From the NCBI RefSeq assembly GCF_026619415.1, contig NZ_JAOVZR010000001.1, forward strand, positions 62,001-126,000: a stretch of 64,000 nt of DNA, written 5' to 3'. A program made the position numbers and the translations under genes. Below the pieces are notes generated by a model, which made no database searches, had not been told where the DNA came from, and worked only from the letters and a program-made list of their open reading frames with translations. The stretch comes from Hoeflea algicola (GTDB lineage: Bacteria > Pseudomonadota > Alphaproteobacteria > Rhizobiales > Rhizobiaceae). Position 1 is the stretch's first letter; every line of letters starts with the position of its first letter. Of this stretch, positions 34,332-43,165 are shown one piece after another.

Positions 34332-36830
34332 ATGAGCTCACCAGACGACGACATTCCGTTTTTTGACGACGGCGAACCGTCACCAGCCACTGCGCCCGCC
34401 GCTGCATCTGGTGGGTCGATTGCTGCCCGTGCGCTGGCGGCCAGCCAGTCCGCACGCGCTGCCGCACAGCCCAGGCCCAACTATCTATCGGGCCTCAATC
34501 CCGAACAGGCCGATGCGGTCGAATCGATCGAAGGCCCTGTGCTGGTTCTGGCCGGTGCCGGTACCGGCAAGACCAGGGTCCTGACCACCCGTATCGCCCA
34601 TATTCTCAATCTCGGGCTGGCCTATCCCTCGCAGATCCTCTCCGTCACCTTCACCAACAAGGCGGCGCGCGAGATGAAGGAGCGCGTTGGTGTGCTGGTC
34701 GGCGGCGCGGTCGAGGGCATGCCCTGGCTGGGTACCTTCCACTCGATCGGCGTGAAGCTGTTGCGCCGTCATGCGGAACTGGCAGGCCTGCGCTCCGATT
34801 TCACCATTCTGGACACCGATGACGTGGTTCGGCTGTGCAAGCAGCTTATTCAGGCCGAGGGTATCGACGACAAGCGTTGGCCGGCGCGGCAGTTCGCGCA
34901 GATGATCGACGGTTGGAAGAACAAGGGGCTTGGCCCCTCGGAGATTCCCGAAGGCGACAGCCGCGGCTTTGCCAACGGCAAGGGCAGGGCGCTCTACACC
35001 GCCTATCAGGAGCGACTGCAAACATTGAACGCAGTCGATTTCGGCGATCTTCTCTGTCTGCCGATCCGGCTGTTCCGTGCTCATCCGGACGTGCTGAAAG
35101 AGTATCAGCAGAAATTCCGCTTTATCCTGGTCGACGAGTATCAGGACACCAACACCGCGCAATATATGTGGCTACGCCTGCTGGCCCAGCGGCCTACGGG
35201 CGAGCGCCCCAACATCTGCTGCGTCGGCGATGACGACCAGTCGATCTATGGCTGGCGTGGCGCCGAAGTTGAAAACATCCTGCGGTTTGAGAAGGATTTC
35301 CCTGGCGCCAAGGTGATCCGGCTCGAGCGCAACTACCGCTCCACCGAGCACATCCTCGGCGCCGCCGGCCACCTTATCGCCCATAATGAGGGCCGGCTCG
35401 GCAAAACCCTGTTCACCGAGCAATCCGATCCCGACCACGAGCGCGTGCAGGTCCATGCCGCCTGGGATTCGGAGGAAGAGGCCCGCGCCGTCGGCGAGGA
35501 AATCGAGCAGGCGCAGCACAAGGGCCGCAAACTCAACAACATGGCGATCTTGGTGCGCGCTTCGTTCCAGATGCGCGAGTTCGAGGAACGCTTCGTCACG
35601 CTTGGCTTGAACTATCGGGTGATTGGCGGTCCGCGCTTTTACGAGCGGCTGGAAATCCGTGATGCCATGGCGTTTTTCCGCGTTGTCAGCCAGCCCGCCG
35701 ACGATCTCGCCTTCGAGCGCATCATCAACGTCCCCAAGCGCGGGCTGGGCGAGGCGGCGGTGCGCCAGGTCCATGATTACGCCCGCGCCAAGGGCATTCC
35801 GATGCTGGCGGCGGCGCGCGAACTGGTGCTCACCGACGAACTCAAGGCCCGGCCGCGCAAGTCGCTGACCGACGTGGTCGAGATGTTCAATCGCTGGCAG
35901 GGCATGCTCGAGAACACGCCGGGCCATGAACTGGCCGAAACCATTTTGGAGGAATCCGGCTACACCGAGATGTGGCAGAACGACCGTGCTGCCGATGCGC
36001 CGACGCGGCTCGAAAACCTGAAAGAACTGGTCGAGACCATCTCCGGCTTTGAATCGCTGCGCGCCTTTCTCGAACATGTCTCGCTGGTGATGGACACCGA
36101 CAACAACCCCGATCTCGACGCCGTCTCGATCATGACGCTGCATTCGGCCAAGGGGCTGGAATTCGAAACCATCTTCCTGCCCGGCTGGGAAGAGGGGCTG
36201 TTTCCGCACCAGCGCGCGCTCGATGAGGGCGGCCGCTCGGGCCTCGAGGAAGAGCGCCGGCTTGCCTATGTCGGGCTCACCCGCGCCAAACTCTATTGCC
36301 ACATCTGGTTTGTTTCCAACCGCCGCATTCACGGGCTCTGGCAATCGACTCTGCCGTCGCGCTTTCTCGATGAACTGCCCGAGGCCCATGTCGAGGTTGC
36401 CGAGATTGACACCGGTTATGGCGGCTATGGCCGGGGCGGGCGTTTTGGCGGCGGCGGCCAGTCCGGCGGCCCCTATGGCGCCTCGCGGTTTGACAAGGCC
36501 GAACCGTTTTCGGGCAATTACAACACGCCCGGTTGGAAGCGCGCACAGGCCAATAAGACCGACGCCGCACGCGACAATTGGGGCACCCGCTCGGGCCATG
36601 CCGTCGAACGCATCGCCTATGGCGAATCCGGTCCGCGCGGCTCCACCATCGAGGGCGAGCTGGTCGCCAAATCCACCGGCACCACCTCGACCTATTCCGT
36701 CGGCGACCGTGTCTTCCATATGAAGTTCGGCAACGGCAACATCGCCGCCATCGACGGCAACAAGCTGACAATCGATTTCGACAAGGCCGGCCAGAAGCGC
36801 GTGCTCGACGGGTTTGTCAGCCGGGTGTAG
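34332..36830 (+). CDS. uvrD: UvrD/PcrA-family DNA helicase
   Basis: 832 residues, a superfamily 1A 3'-5' helicase for nucleotide excision and mismatch repair. All helicase motifs are visible: GLNPEQADAV (Q motif), LAGAGTGKT (Walker A), VDEYQDTN (motif II), GDDDQSIYGWRGA (motif III), MTLHSAKGLEF (motif V) and VGLTRAK (motif VI). A Gly-rich linker (GYGGYGRGGRFGGGG) precedes a C-terminal Tudor-like domain (VGDRVFHMKFGNG), as in rhizobial UvrD. I chose the ATG at 34332, which begins MSSPDDDIPFF; the upstream frame is likely not translated. Confidence 0.93.
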   Translation: MSSPDDDIPFFDDGEPSPATAPAAASGGSIAARALAASQSARAAAQPRPNYLSGLNPEQADAVESIEGPVLVLAGAGTGKTRVLTTRIAHILNLGLAYPSQILSVTFTNKAAREMKERVGVLVGGAVEGMPWLGTFHSIGVKLLRRHAELAGLRSDFTILDTDDVVRLCKQLIQAEGIDDKRWPARQFAQMIDGWKNKGLGPSEIPEGDSRGFANGKGRALYTAYQERLQTLNAVDFGDLLCLPIRLFRAHPDVLKEYQQKFRFILVDEYQDTNTAQYMWLRLLAQRPTGERPNICCVGDDDQSIYGWRGAEVENILRFEKDFPGAKVIRLERNYRSTEHILGAAGHLIAHNEGRLGKTLFTEQSDPDHERVQVHAAWDSEEEARAVGEEIEQAQHKGRKLNNMAILVRASFQMREFEERFVTLGLNYRVIGGPRFYERLEIRDAMAFFRVVSQPADDLAFERIINVPKRGLGEAAVRQVHDYARAKGIPMLAAARELVLTDELKARPRKSLTDVVEMFNRWQGMLENTPGHELAETILEESGYTEMWQNDRAADAPTRLENLKELVETISGFESLRAFLEHVSLVMDTDNNPDLDAVSIMTLHSAKGLEFETIFLPGWEEGLFPHQRALDEGGRSGLEEERRLAYVGLTRAKLYCHIWFVSNRRIHGLWQSTLPSRFLDELPEAHVEVAEIDTGYGGYGRGGRFGGGGQSGGPYGASRFDKAEPFSGNYNTPGWKRAQANKTDAARDNWGTRSGHAVERIAYGESGPRGSTIEGELVAKSTGTTSTYSVGDRVFHMKFGNGNIAAIDGNKLTIDFDKAGQKRVLDGFVSRV

Positions 36831-37052
36831 CGCCAACCCCGTATGTAATGCCGGAGATAACCGGGCGGGTTCAGCACGCGTTACAGTCAGCGTCGCTCTT
36901 GCTGCGTGAATGAGGCCTTGGCGAAGGCGTTGCCTTGTGGCGCTCGCGATGTCAGAGAGCCCGCGGGTTGGCGTCCAATGTGCTTGCCATGTTTTCCTGG
37001 CTGAAGCGGAAACCCGGTCCAGCAAACGGATCCGATTTAGAGGCGGATGGCG

Positions 37053-37460
37053 TCAGGCGTGGCCTTCCAGACCGTAAAGTACAGGGCGAATTTCTTCGAG
37101 CAAGGCGAAGGGATCCGTCAGCGATGCCAGCACATCTATGAATACGGTTGGCTGTTCCTTGATGAAACGCGCATTAATGCGTCCGTCTTCCCGGTTCACA
37201 ACCGCGCATCCGATAATGTACTGCGCCGCGCCGATCGAGACATAGAAATGATCCGGGATGTCGAGCCGTCGTGACGTCGCCATCAGGCCGCCCTCGGAGA
37301 TGTTGAGCACCCGCAATTGTGCATTGCTGACCCCGCGCACGCCTTTGATCGTGAAAAATATATTAACCAACACGGAACATCTGCGCCGTTCCCATTGCCG
37401 TACAGCTTGGTCGAGTGCAATTTTTGTCAGGTAATTATTGGGGGCAGATCTTCCTGGCAT
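37053..37460 (-). CDS. PilZ-domain protein
   Basis: 135 residues dominated by one PilZ domain, a cyclic di-GMP receptor. The N-terminal arginine motif lies in QWERRRCSVLV (RxxxR type, not perfect), and the second motif in VLNISEGGLMATS corresponds to D/N-x-S-x-x-G. The protein is probably cytosolic and links the cyclases at 23 and 60 kb to some output. There is no neighbour with a clear functional tie. The region upstream is AT-rich. Confidence 0.8.
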   Translation of the reverse strand: MPGRSAPNNYLTKIALDQAVRQWERRRCSVLVNIFFTIKGVRGVSNAQLRVLNISEGGLMATSRRLDIPDHFYVSIGAAQYIIGCAVVNREDGRINARFIKEQPTVFIDVLASLTDPFALLEEIRPVLYGLEGHA

Positions 37461-37951
37461 AAATATAACCTCGCGGGTGAGAGGGTTAGCTCCCCGAATA
37501 TATAGAATTGTATTCCATCAATAGTTACTGTATGTCGCGGAATGAATTAATGAAAACAAAATAGATCTGCATCAATAATTACACATTCAAAATGGGGTGG
37601 ATTTTTTATATTGACATCTTGAATGAATAACCATGCCCGATTCAGAGTGCCCGAGAGCGATGCGGATCTATCTTTCAAGCCGCCCGACACAGCCGGCAGC
37701 AGGCTGGAGCCAATACAATGGCGCCAGTTATGCGAACGATATTCTTATGTTCTGAGCAGGGGCATTCCCAGAAGGTGGCCGTGGGTCAGCCTGTGATTTC
37801 ATGCGGCTATACGGCCCGGGGGCAGCCGGGCGGCAGCCCACCGCAATCACCGGTCTTATGGAATGTGGGACCACAGGCATGGTGTTTGTGCTTGCCCGCT
37901 TGACCGCCGGTGGCAGCGGTGGTCTTGTCGGCGCTTAACGGAGAAACGTTC
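37461..37951. other. Long intergenic stretch, AT-rich in its first half
   Basis: About 490 bp between the divergent PilZ and Kazal genes. From about 37480 to 37640 it is much more AT-rich than the surroundings and contains possible promoter elements (for example TTGACA at 37611-37616, with no good -10 certain). No RNA gene or supported reading frame is seen. Confidence 0.5.
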
Positions 37952-38644
37952 ATGTCCTCTGGTCTTGCCATGTTTGACCCCACGCGCATTCTGACATCGG
38001 CCGGGTGGCGGCTTTTCGCCGTGGCCGCGGCCGGCTTGTTGCTCAGTGCCTGCGAAGTTACCGAAACCACCACCACCTATCGTTCGGGGCCGGTCTGCGC
38101 CGCGGTCTATCAACCGGTCTGCGCCGAGCGGCGCGGTGACCGGCAAGGCTTCCCGAACGCCTGCGAAGCTCGTGCCGAGGGCTGGCAGGTTGTCGCCGAA
38201 GGCCAATGCGGCCGCAGCGATGCGCGTGGCAATCGCGGTCGCGATTACCGCGATAGTGATCGCCGCGACGACCGCGATAGTCGCAACAGCCGCAGAGACC
38301 GCGATTATCAGCGCCGCGACAGCCGTGATTCCAGCCGTCGTGATCGCAACCGTGATGCCGACGCCACACGCCGTCCGCGCGAACGAACCCCGGAAACACA
38401 GGCGGTAACGCCGAACCGTCCAGCCCGACCGGCCCGGCGCGACAGTTCCAACCGGCCGGACAGATCGATACGGCCAGCGGCACCTGCGGCACCCGCGGTA
38501 GCAGGCGGAACCTGCCCGCAGGTGTTCCAACAAGTTTGCGGTCAGCTCAACGGCCGTACCCAGATGTTCATGAACAGCTGCGTACTGAACAGCGCCGGCG
38601 CCGTTGCCGTGGCTGCCGGCCAGTGCATGGGCAGTAACAACTGA
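37952..38644 (+). CDS. Lipoprotein with two Kazal-like domains
   Basis: 230 residues. A lipoprotein signal ends in LLLSAC. The first Kazal-like module (CAAVYQPVCAERRG, then NACEARAEG and GQC) and a second near the C-terminus (CPQVFQQVCGQLNG, then NSCVLNSAG and GQC) have the cysteine spacing of serine-protease inhibitors. Between them lies a highly charged, low-complexity linker made almost only of Arg, Asp, Ser, Asn and Tyr, followed by a Pro/Ala stretch. GGAGA precedes the ATG at 37952. It is probably exposed in the periplasm or at the outer membrane, where it could inhibit proteases or anchor other proteins. Confidence 0.8.
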   Translation: MSSGLAMFDPTRILTSAGWRLFAVAAAGLLLSACEVTETTTTYRSGPVCAAVYQPVCAERRGDRQGFPNACEARAEGWQVVAEGQCGRSDARGNRGRDYRDSDRRDDRDSRNSRRDRDYQRRDSRDSSRRDRNRDADATRRPRERTPETQAVTPNRPARPARRDSSNRPDRSIRPAAPAAPAVAGGTCPQVFQQVCGQLNGRTQMFMNSCVLNSAGAVAVAAGQCMGSNN

Positions 38645-38675
38645 TCGACATGCAGGGGCGGCAAAGCATCAAGGC

Positions 38676-39095
38676 CTAGCCGCCCATCATCACCCACAGG
38701 CCGTGGCCCAGAAGCCCGACCAGCAGCACCAGTTGCGCCAGCAGCGACAGACCGAAGCCGACAAAACGGGTCTTGAACGAGGCGTCTTCCTGGATGAAGT
38801 GCCAGGCATGCAGGCCGCGGCCGATGGTGAAGACGATGCCGAGAACGTGCACGGCGATCACCGGCATGCCGAGCAGTGCCGCGATGATCAGCAGAATGAA
38901 GAACATCGGCATGTTCTCGATGGCGTTGGCGTGGCCGCGAATGATCCTGGTCAAGTGTTTGATGCCGCCGTCGCCGACCGCCACCTTGTGCGTGCGCCGC
39001 AATTTTCCGGTCTCACTGGCGAGCCAGATGAGGATCATCATGTTGAGCGCCGCATACAGCCCCACCGCCGAAAAAACCGGTGTCAAAATTTCCAT
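38676..39095 (-). CDS. MAPEG-family membrane protein
   Basis: 139 residues with four membrane helices. The RTHKVAVGDG and RGHANAIENMPMF motifs are typical of bacterial MAPEG proteins (membrane-associated eicosanoid and glutathione metabolism family; some have glutathione transferase or peroxidase activity). GGAGA lies 7 bases before the ATG at 39095, so I prefer this start over one six codons upstream. It is monocistronic and convergent with the Kazal lipoprotein gene. Confidence 0.88.
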   Translation of the reverse strand: MEILTPVFSAVGLYAALNMMILIWLASETGKLRRTHKVAVGDGGIKHLTRIIRGHANAIENMPMFFILLIIAALLGMPVIAVHVLGIVFTIGRGLHAWHFIQEDASFKTRFVGFGLSLLAQLVLLVGLLGHGLWVMMGG

Positions 39096-39311
39096 CTGAT
39101 TGTCTCCATGCACGCTGCACGCTTGAAACCGTGCATACCAAAAAGGGTTATGCTGCAGTATGTTGCAGCTGCATGCTGATTCATAGTCTTACCGCTGCCG
39201 GCCGTGTGTTTTCAACACACTCTTGCTGCCGCGCGCCACGGCGCAGACGACGCCATCGCGCTGCAAGCGTTGAGGTCTGCCTTTTTAATGCGCCGGGTGT
39301 TCAGGTGGTGC

Positions 39312-39566
39312 TCAGCGCAGATGCCTGGTTGGTTGCTCGAGGGCAAACATGTCGTCGACCAGCACCTCCATCCGGTCGCGGACCAGCGCCTGCGCATCAT
39401 AAACACCGCGATTGTAGAAATAGGCGCCCATCTTGTCGGTGAAGAATTTCATCAGCATTTCCGCCGGAATTGCCCCGATCTGCTGATCCAGTTCCTCTTC
39501 AAAATATACCTGGATTTCACGCACCACCGCCTTGGTTTCTTCCGGACTGAATGTGACAGGTTTCAT
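39312..39566 (-). CDS. DUF2164 family protein
   Basis: 84 residues starting MKPVTFSPEETKAVV, then IQVYFEEELDQQIG, and MLMKFFTDKMGAYFYNRGVYD, the recognisable DUF2164 pattern. It is a small helical cytosolic protein of unknown function. AAGGAGA precedes the ATG at 39566 at good spacing; a longer frame upstream lacks resemblance. It is monocistronic. Confidence 0.85.
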   Translation of the reverse strand: MKPVTFSPEETKAVVREIQVYFEEELDQQIGAIPAEMLMKFFTDKMGAYFYNRGVYDAQALVRDRMEVLVDDMFALEQPTRHLR

Positions 39567-39913
39567 CCTTGTCTCCTTGTTATGGCAATCGAGGGGCAAT
39601 CCATTATCTGAAATTGAACGAGACCGCACCGCCGATTTACGAATACTTGGCAACATGTTTCACGGGGCGCGCCCCATCAATCCACCTTTGGTGATTGGCA
39701 CCCGTGTGGCTCTTTCGCGTCGTCGCTGATCTGGCGCGCTACCGGTTGAATTGCCAGGAAATATTTCCGAATGGCGGATGTTACACTTTGGTCGTGTTGC
39801 AATATAGAGACGATTGTTAGGCCTCTTCCGTTCGCGGGTGCTATATTGCTTGCTTTCATACTTATTGCATCGCATATATATCATATGAACTATGTGTTCC
39901 CGGGGAGACAAAA
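39567..39913. other. Intergenic stretch upstream of the outer-membrane protein gene
   Basis: About 347 bp between divergent starts. It must contain the promoters of the DUF2164 and beta-barrel genes; the part before 39914 is AT-rich (TATATATCATATGAAC). No gene or RNA structure was recognised. Confidence 0.5.
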
Positions 39914-40597
39914 ATGAAATATAAATTGGCAGCTGCAATTATGCTCGTTGCGTCGACAAGTAGTGTTTCTGCTGCCGATGTCAGCGTCGATACTGTTCCT
40001 GGCTCCGATTGGAACGGGGTTTTTGTCGGTGTGCATGCCGGGTATGCATGGGGCCAGTCAGAGCTTAGGAATTCCAGTCCTCCAGGACCTCCGGCACGAA
40101 CGGTCGGTGTAGACCAGGATAGCTTCATCGGAGGCGTTCAGGCAGGTTACAATTGGCAAATGAACAGCATGGTGTTCGGCGTTGTCGGCGATCTTTCCTT
40201 TGGTGGCATGAGCGGTGCCACTGTAAATGTGCCACCGCCCGGTCCTCCTTTTACGGCAACTGCTGATCTGGACTGGATGGGCACCGCGCGGCTTCGCGCA
40301 GGTTATCTCGTTATGCCTGAGACGCTGGTCTATGCCCATGGCGGCCTGGCAGTTGGTGGCCTGAAGGGAAGCTGGCTCGGCGGTCCCTTCAGCGGTACCG
40401 GTTCCAGCACACAGGCTGGATGGACATTGGGTGCAGGTTTCGAGCACAAGTTTACCCAGAATATCAGCATGTTTGCAGAATATGCCTACACGGACTTTGG
40501 CACTGCCAAATTCTCCAATGCTGCGGCGCCGGCGATTAATTTTCGTCAGGATGCAGATTTCCACACGATCAAGTTCGGTCTGAACTATCATTTCTAA
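39914..40597 (+). CDS. Outer-membrane beta-barrel protein, Omp31/porin-like family
   Basis: 227 residues. A signal peptide (to about residue 20, SSVSA) is followed by a beta-barrel of about eight strands with alternating hydrophobic residues, GYAWGQSEL, QAGYNWQMNSMVFGVVGD and TARLRAGYLV, ending with FGLNYHF and a terminal aromatic residue as required for outer-membrane assembly. It resembles the Omp25/Omp31 surface proteins of Brucella and rhizobia. Two Pro-rich loops (PPGPPA, PPPGPPF) are unusual for the family and are probably surface-exposed. GGGGAGA precedes the ATG. It has its own terminator. Confidence 0.88.
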   Translation: MKYKLAAAIMLVASTSSVSAADVSVDTVPGSDWNGVFVGVHAGYAWGQSELRNSSPPGPPARTVGVDQDSFIGGVQAGYNWQMNSMVFGVVGDLSFGGMSGATVNVPPPGPPFTATADLDWMGTARLRAGYLVMPETLVYAHGGLAVGGLKGSWLGGPFSGTGSSTQAGWTLGAGFEHKFTQNISMFAEYAYTDFGTAKFSNAAAPAINFRQDADFHTIKFGLNYHF

Positions 40598-40617
40598 GTT
40601 CGTGCGGAAGAATACAG

Positions 40618-40654
40618 AAAGCGCGCTGGCAGGTGATCTGCTGGCGCGTTTTTC
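40618..40654 (+). terminator. Terminator of the outer-membrane protein gene
   Basis: A hairpin with arms AGCGCGCTGGCAG and CTGCTGGCGCGTT (imperfect) is followed by TTTTT. It lies about 20 bp after the stop codon. Confidence 0.75.
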
Positions 40655-40862
40655 CTATTAGGGTGTGATTGACTGCCGGGAGTGCGCCCGGCGAGCCTGG
40701 CGGTTTCAATCAGGGACCAATGCATGCCGCATCCAATTGAATGCTCGGCGCTATCGGTACTTCCGATCTATCAGCAAGCACCGTTGCTGTTTCGATGTCC
40801 GTTCGTCAACAAATGTGGCTCGAACCCGCCATACATCCCTGCATTAATCGGATTCTCCCTCC

Positions 40863-42500
40863 CTAGCGGTGCTCTTCCTCGCTGGCGGCGATCAGGCGGC
40901 GGTTGAAATGGCTGATCGCGGTGACCTGCTCGGCCCAGGCGATGATCGTCTGGTTCTTGCCTTCGGCGACCACCGGCAGCCGGGTGTGGCCGCTGGAGTC
41001 AAACAATCGCAATGCCGTTTCCAGCGTGTCGGCGGGTTTGAGCGTCGTCGGATGGCGCTCGCGGTCGAGGATTTCGGGTTCGGCGTCCTTTTCCGGCAGG
41101 GTCATGAAATCCATCACCCTTACGTTGCGCAACACCGCCCGGTGTGGCCCGTCCTGCACGAACAGCCCGCGCATCTCCAGCTGCCACTGGAAATAGGAAT
41201 GGCCGTGCAGCGCCAGATTGACGCCGTGGGCAATGGCCACCGTGAGCAACAGCGCTATCGACAACGCGTAGCCGCCGGTCAGCTCGAACACGATCACGGT
41301 GGTCGAGATCGGTGCGCCCAGCACCGCGCCGGCCACAGCACCCATGCCGAGGATCGAATACAGCGCCTGGCTTGAGGCGAGGTCGGGAAACAGGCTGGCG
41401 GCGATGATGCCGAAGGCGCCGCCGGTCATTGCCCCGAGATAGAGCGATGGGGAAAACACCCCGCCGCCAAACCGCGCCGCCAGCGTGGCCGCGGTGGCCA
41501 GGGTTTTCATGACGATCAGCATCAACATCAGCATCAGCGGCAATTGCCCCCACAACGCCAGGTCGGTGGTCTCATAACCAACGCCCAGAACATGCGGGAA
41601 AGCCACGCCCATCAGCCCGACAATCACGCCGCCGCAAATTGGCAATGCCCATACCGGAACCGGCGACAGCCGCGCCAGATATTCGGCGGAAAACAGCGCG
41701 AACTGGAACGCCACCGCGACCAGCGCGCAGACTACGCCCAGGAGCGCAAATGCCGGAAATTCCCAATAGGAGGTGATCTGGTAGGACGGGACGATAAACG
41801 CCGCGGAATCGCCAAACCACAGCCGCGAGACAATTGCGCCTGCCGCAGACGAGATCACCACCGGCACGAATGAACGCGGCGCGTAATGGCCCAGAATCAC
41901 TTCATGCGCGAACAGCACACCCGCGATCGGGGCATTGAAGCTTGCTGAAATTGCCGAGGCGACGCCGGCTGCCAGCAATGTGCGCCGTGCGTAGTCTGGC
42001 AAATGCAGCCGGTCGCCCACGGCGCTTGCCAGTGTTGCGCCGAGATGGATCACCGGGCCTTCGCGACCGGCGCTGCCGCCTGCGCCCAGCGATATCGCCG
42101 TGGTCAGCGCACTCACCAGCCCTTCGCGCAGGCTCAATCGTCGCCCCGACAGCGCCCGCGCCTCGATCACGTCAGCCACCGCACTGGTACGCCGCGAGGG
42201 GATAAATTTTGTGATCAGAATGCCGACGACGATGCCGCCCAGCGTCGGCCCGGCGACGATCATGTACCACGGCGTGCGACTGGCCACCGTCAGGACCTGT
42301 TCGCTGGTGTCGCCGAGCCAGTAGAGTTGCACGAAGCCGATCAGCCTGCGGAAAAGGATCGCCGCACAGGCGACCGACAGCCCGATCAGCAGCGACAGAA
42401 GCCAGATTGCCGGCTGCCGGTTTTCGATGAAAGCACGGATATTGGGCATCACCCATTGGCGAATGCGCTCCGGCATCGTCCTGAGGATGTCAGGAAACAT
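40863..42500 (-). CDS. ClC-family chloride channel/transporter with CBS-like tail
   Basis: 545 residues. The membrane domain has GAGGSAGREGPVIH, with the gating glutamate of the GREGP motif, and GGGVFSPSLYLGA, as in ClC proteins. The C-terminal 120 residues hold a CBS-like pair region (NVRVMDFMTLPE and HTRLPVVAEG) that may bind nucleotides. Whether it is a channel or a Cl-/H+ exchanger cannot be told. Its ATG overlaps the end of the upstream thioesterase gene by 11 bases, so translation is probably coupled. Confidence 0.9.
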   Translation of the reverse strand: MFPDILRTMPERIRQWVMPNIRAFIENRQPAIWLLSLLIGLSVACAAILFRRLIGFVQLYWLGDTSEQVLTVASRTPWYMIVAGPTLGGIVVGILITKFIPSRRTSAVADVIEARALSGRRLSLREGLVSALTTAISLGAGGSAGREGPVIHLGATLASAVGDRLHLPDYARRTLLAAGVASAISASFNAPIAGVLFAHEVILGHYAPRSFVPVVISSAAGAIVSRLWFGDSAAFIVPSYQITSYWEFPAFALLGVVCALVAVAFQFALFSAEYLARLSPVPVWALPICGGVIVGLMGVAFPHVLGVGYETTDLALWGQLPLMLMLMLIVMKTLATAATLAARFGGGVFSPSLYLGAMTGGAFGIIAASLFPDLASSQALYSILGMGAVAGAVLGAPISTTVIVFELTGGYALSIALLLTVAIAHGVNLALHGHSYFQWQLEMRGLFVQDGPHRAVLRNVRVMDFMTLPEKDAEPEILDRERHPTTLKPADTLETALRLFDSSGHTRLPVVAEGKNQTIIAWAEQVTAISHFNRRLIAASEEEHR

Positions 42501-43026
42501 GGGTCAGACGGTCCCCCGGGCTGTCGCATTGACTGGAGCGTGAATTGGCAGGGCGGGGAATCGAGATCGTCCGTCCGACTCGTTCGGGTCGTGGCAGTCC
42601 GGCATGTGCCTTGGCCATTTCAGCTACCCTTGCCTGCACATCGTCGGGCATCGGTGTGCTGCGCGGGCCGTTCAAGTCGACATGCAGCAACAGCGCTTCG
42701 CAGGTTGCCGACAGCCAGCCTTCAGTGTGTCGGACCTCCTGGAACAGATGCACCCGCTTGGCGTCGAAATCGAGCAATTGCACGTTCGCGGTGACGATCG
42801 CGTCCGGCTTGAGTTCGCGCAGATAGCTCACATGGGTCTCGGCGACGAAGAAGCTCAGATTGCGCATGCTGCGATAGTCCGGGCCACAACCGATCAGCTC
42901 GAATGCATGGTCAACCGCTTGATCAAACAGAACATGGTAGTAGGCCATGTTCAGATGGCCATTGTAATCGAGCCAGGCCGGATCGAGTCCACGTGCGGGG
43001 GCAACCACCGGAGAATCAATTAGCAT
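42490..43026 (-). CDS. 4HBT-fold acyl-CoA thioesterase
   Basis: 178 residues. A hot-dog-fold thioesterase with the catalytic-type motif LDYNGHLNMAYYHVLFD near residue 22, in which the Asp/Asn and His positions fit 4-hydroxybenzoyl-CoA thioesterases, and THVSYLRELKPD later. I chose the ATG at 43026, preceded by AAGGAAA. The substrate is unknown; relatives sit with carnitine or aromatic pathways, but none is present here. It is translated ahead of the ClC gene, with an 11-base overlap. Confidence 0.82.
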   Translation of the reverse strand: MLIDSPVVAPARGLDPAWLDYNGHLNMAYYHVLFDQAVDHAFELIGCGPDYRSMRNLSFFVAETHVSYLRELKPDAIVTANVQLLDFDAKRVHLFQEVRHTEGWLSATCEALLLHVDLNGPRSTPMPDDVQARVAEMAKAHAGLPRPERVGRTISIPRPANSRSSQCDSPGDRLTHVS

Positions 43027-43165
43027 GCAGTTTCCTTCATTAACCGACGCCTGCGGCGTCGCTCGCACTGGACAAGCGCGCCACAGTTTGCACATTACCT
43101 GAACAAGCCGATACGGCAACAATTGCGGGCTCACCGGGGTCATCGCCGGTGCGAGGAGTAAGATT

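Noticed and set aside
35172..37025. 617-codon minus-strand frame opposite uvrD
   Set aside because: Antisense to a complete helicase gene whose motifs are all present; no domain in the shadow product.
36992..37141. Short plus-strand frame starting MFSWLKRKPG
   Set aside because: It looks like a plausible N-terminus, but most of the rest is antisense to the PilZ gene and no RBS was seen.
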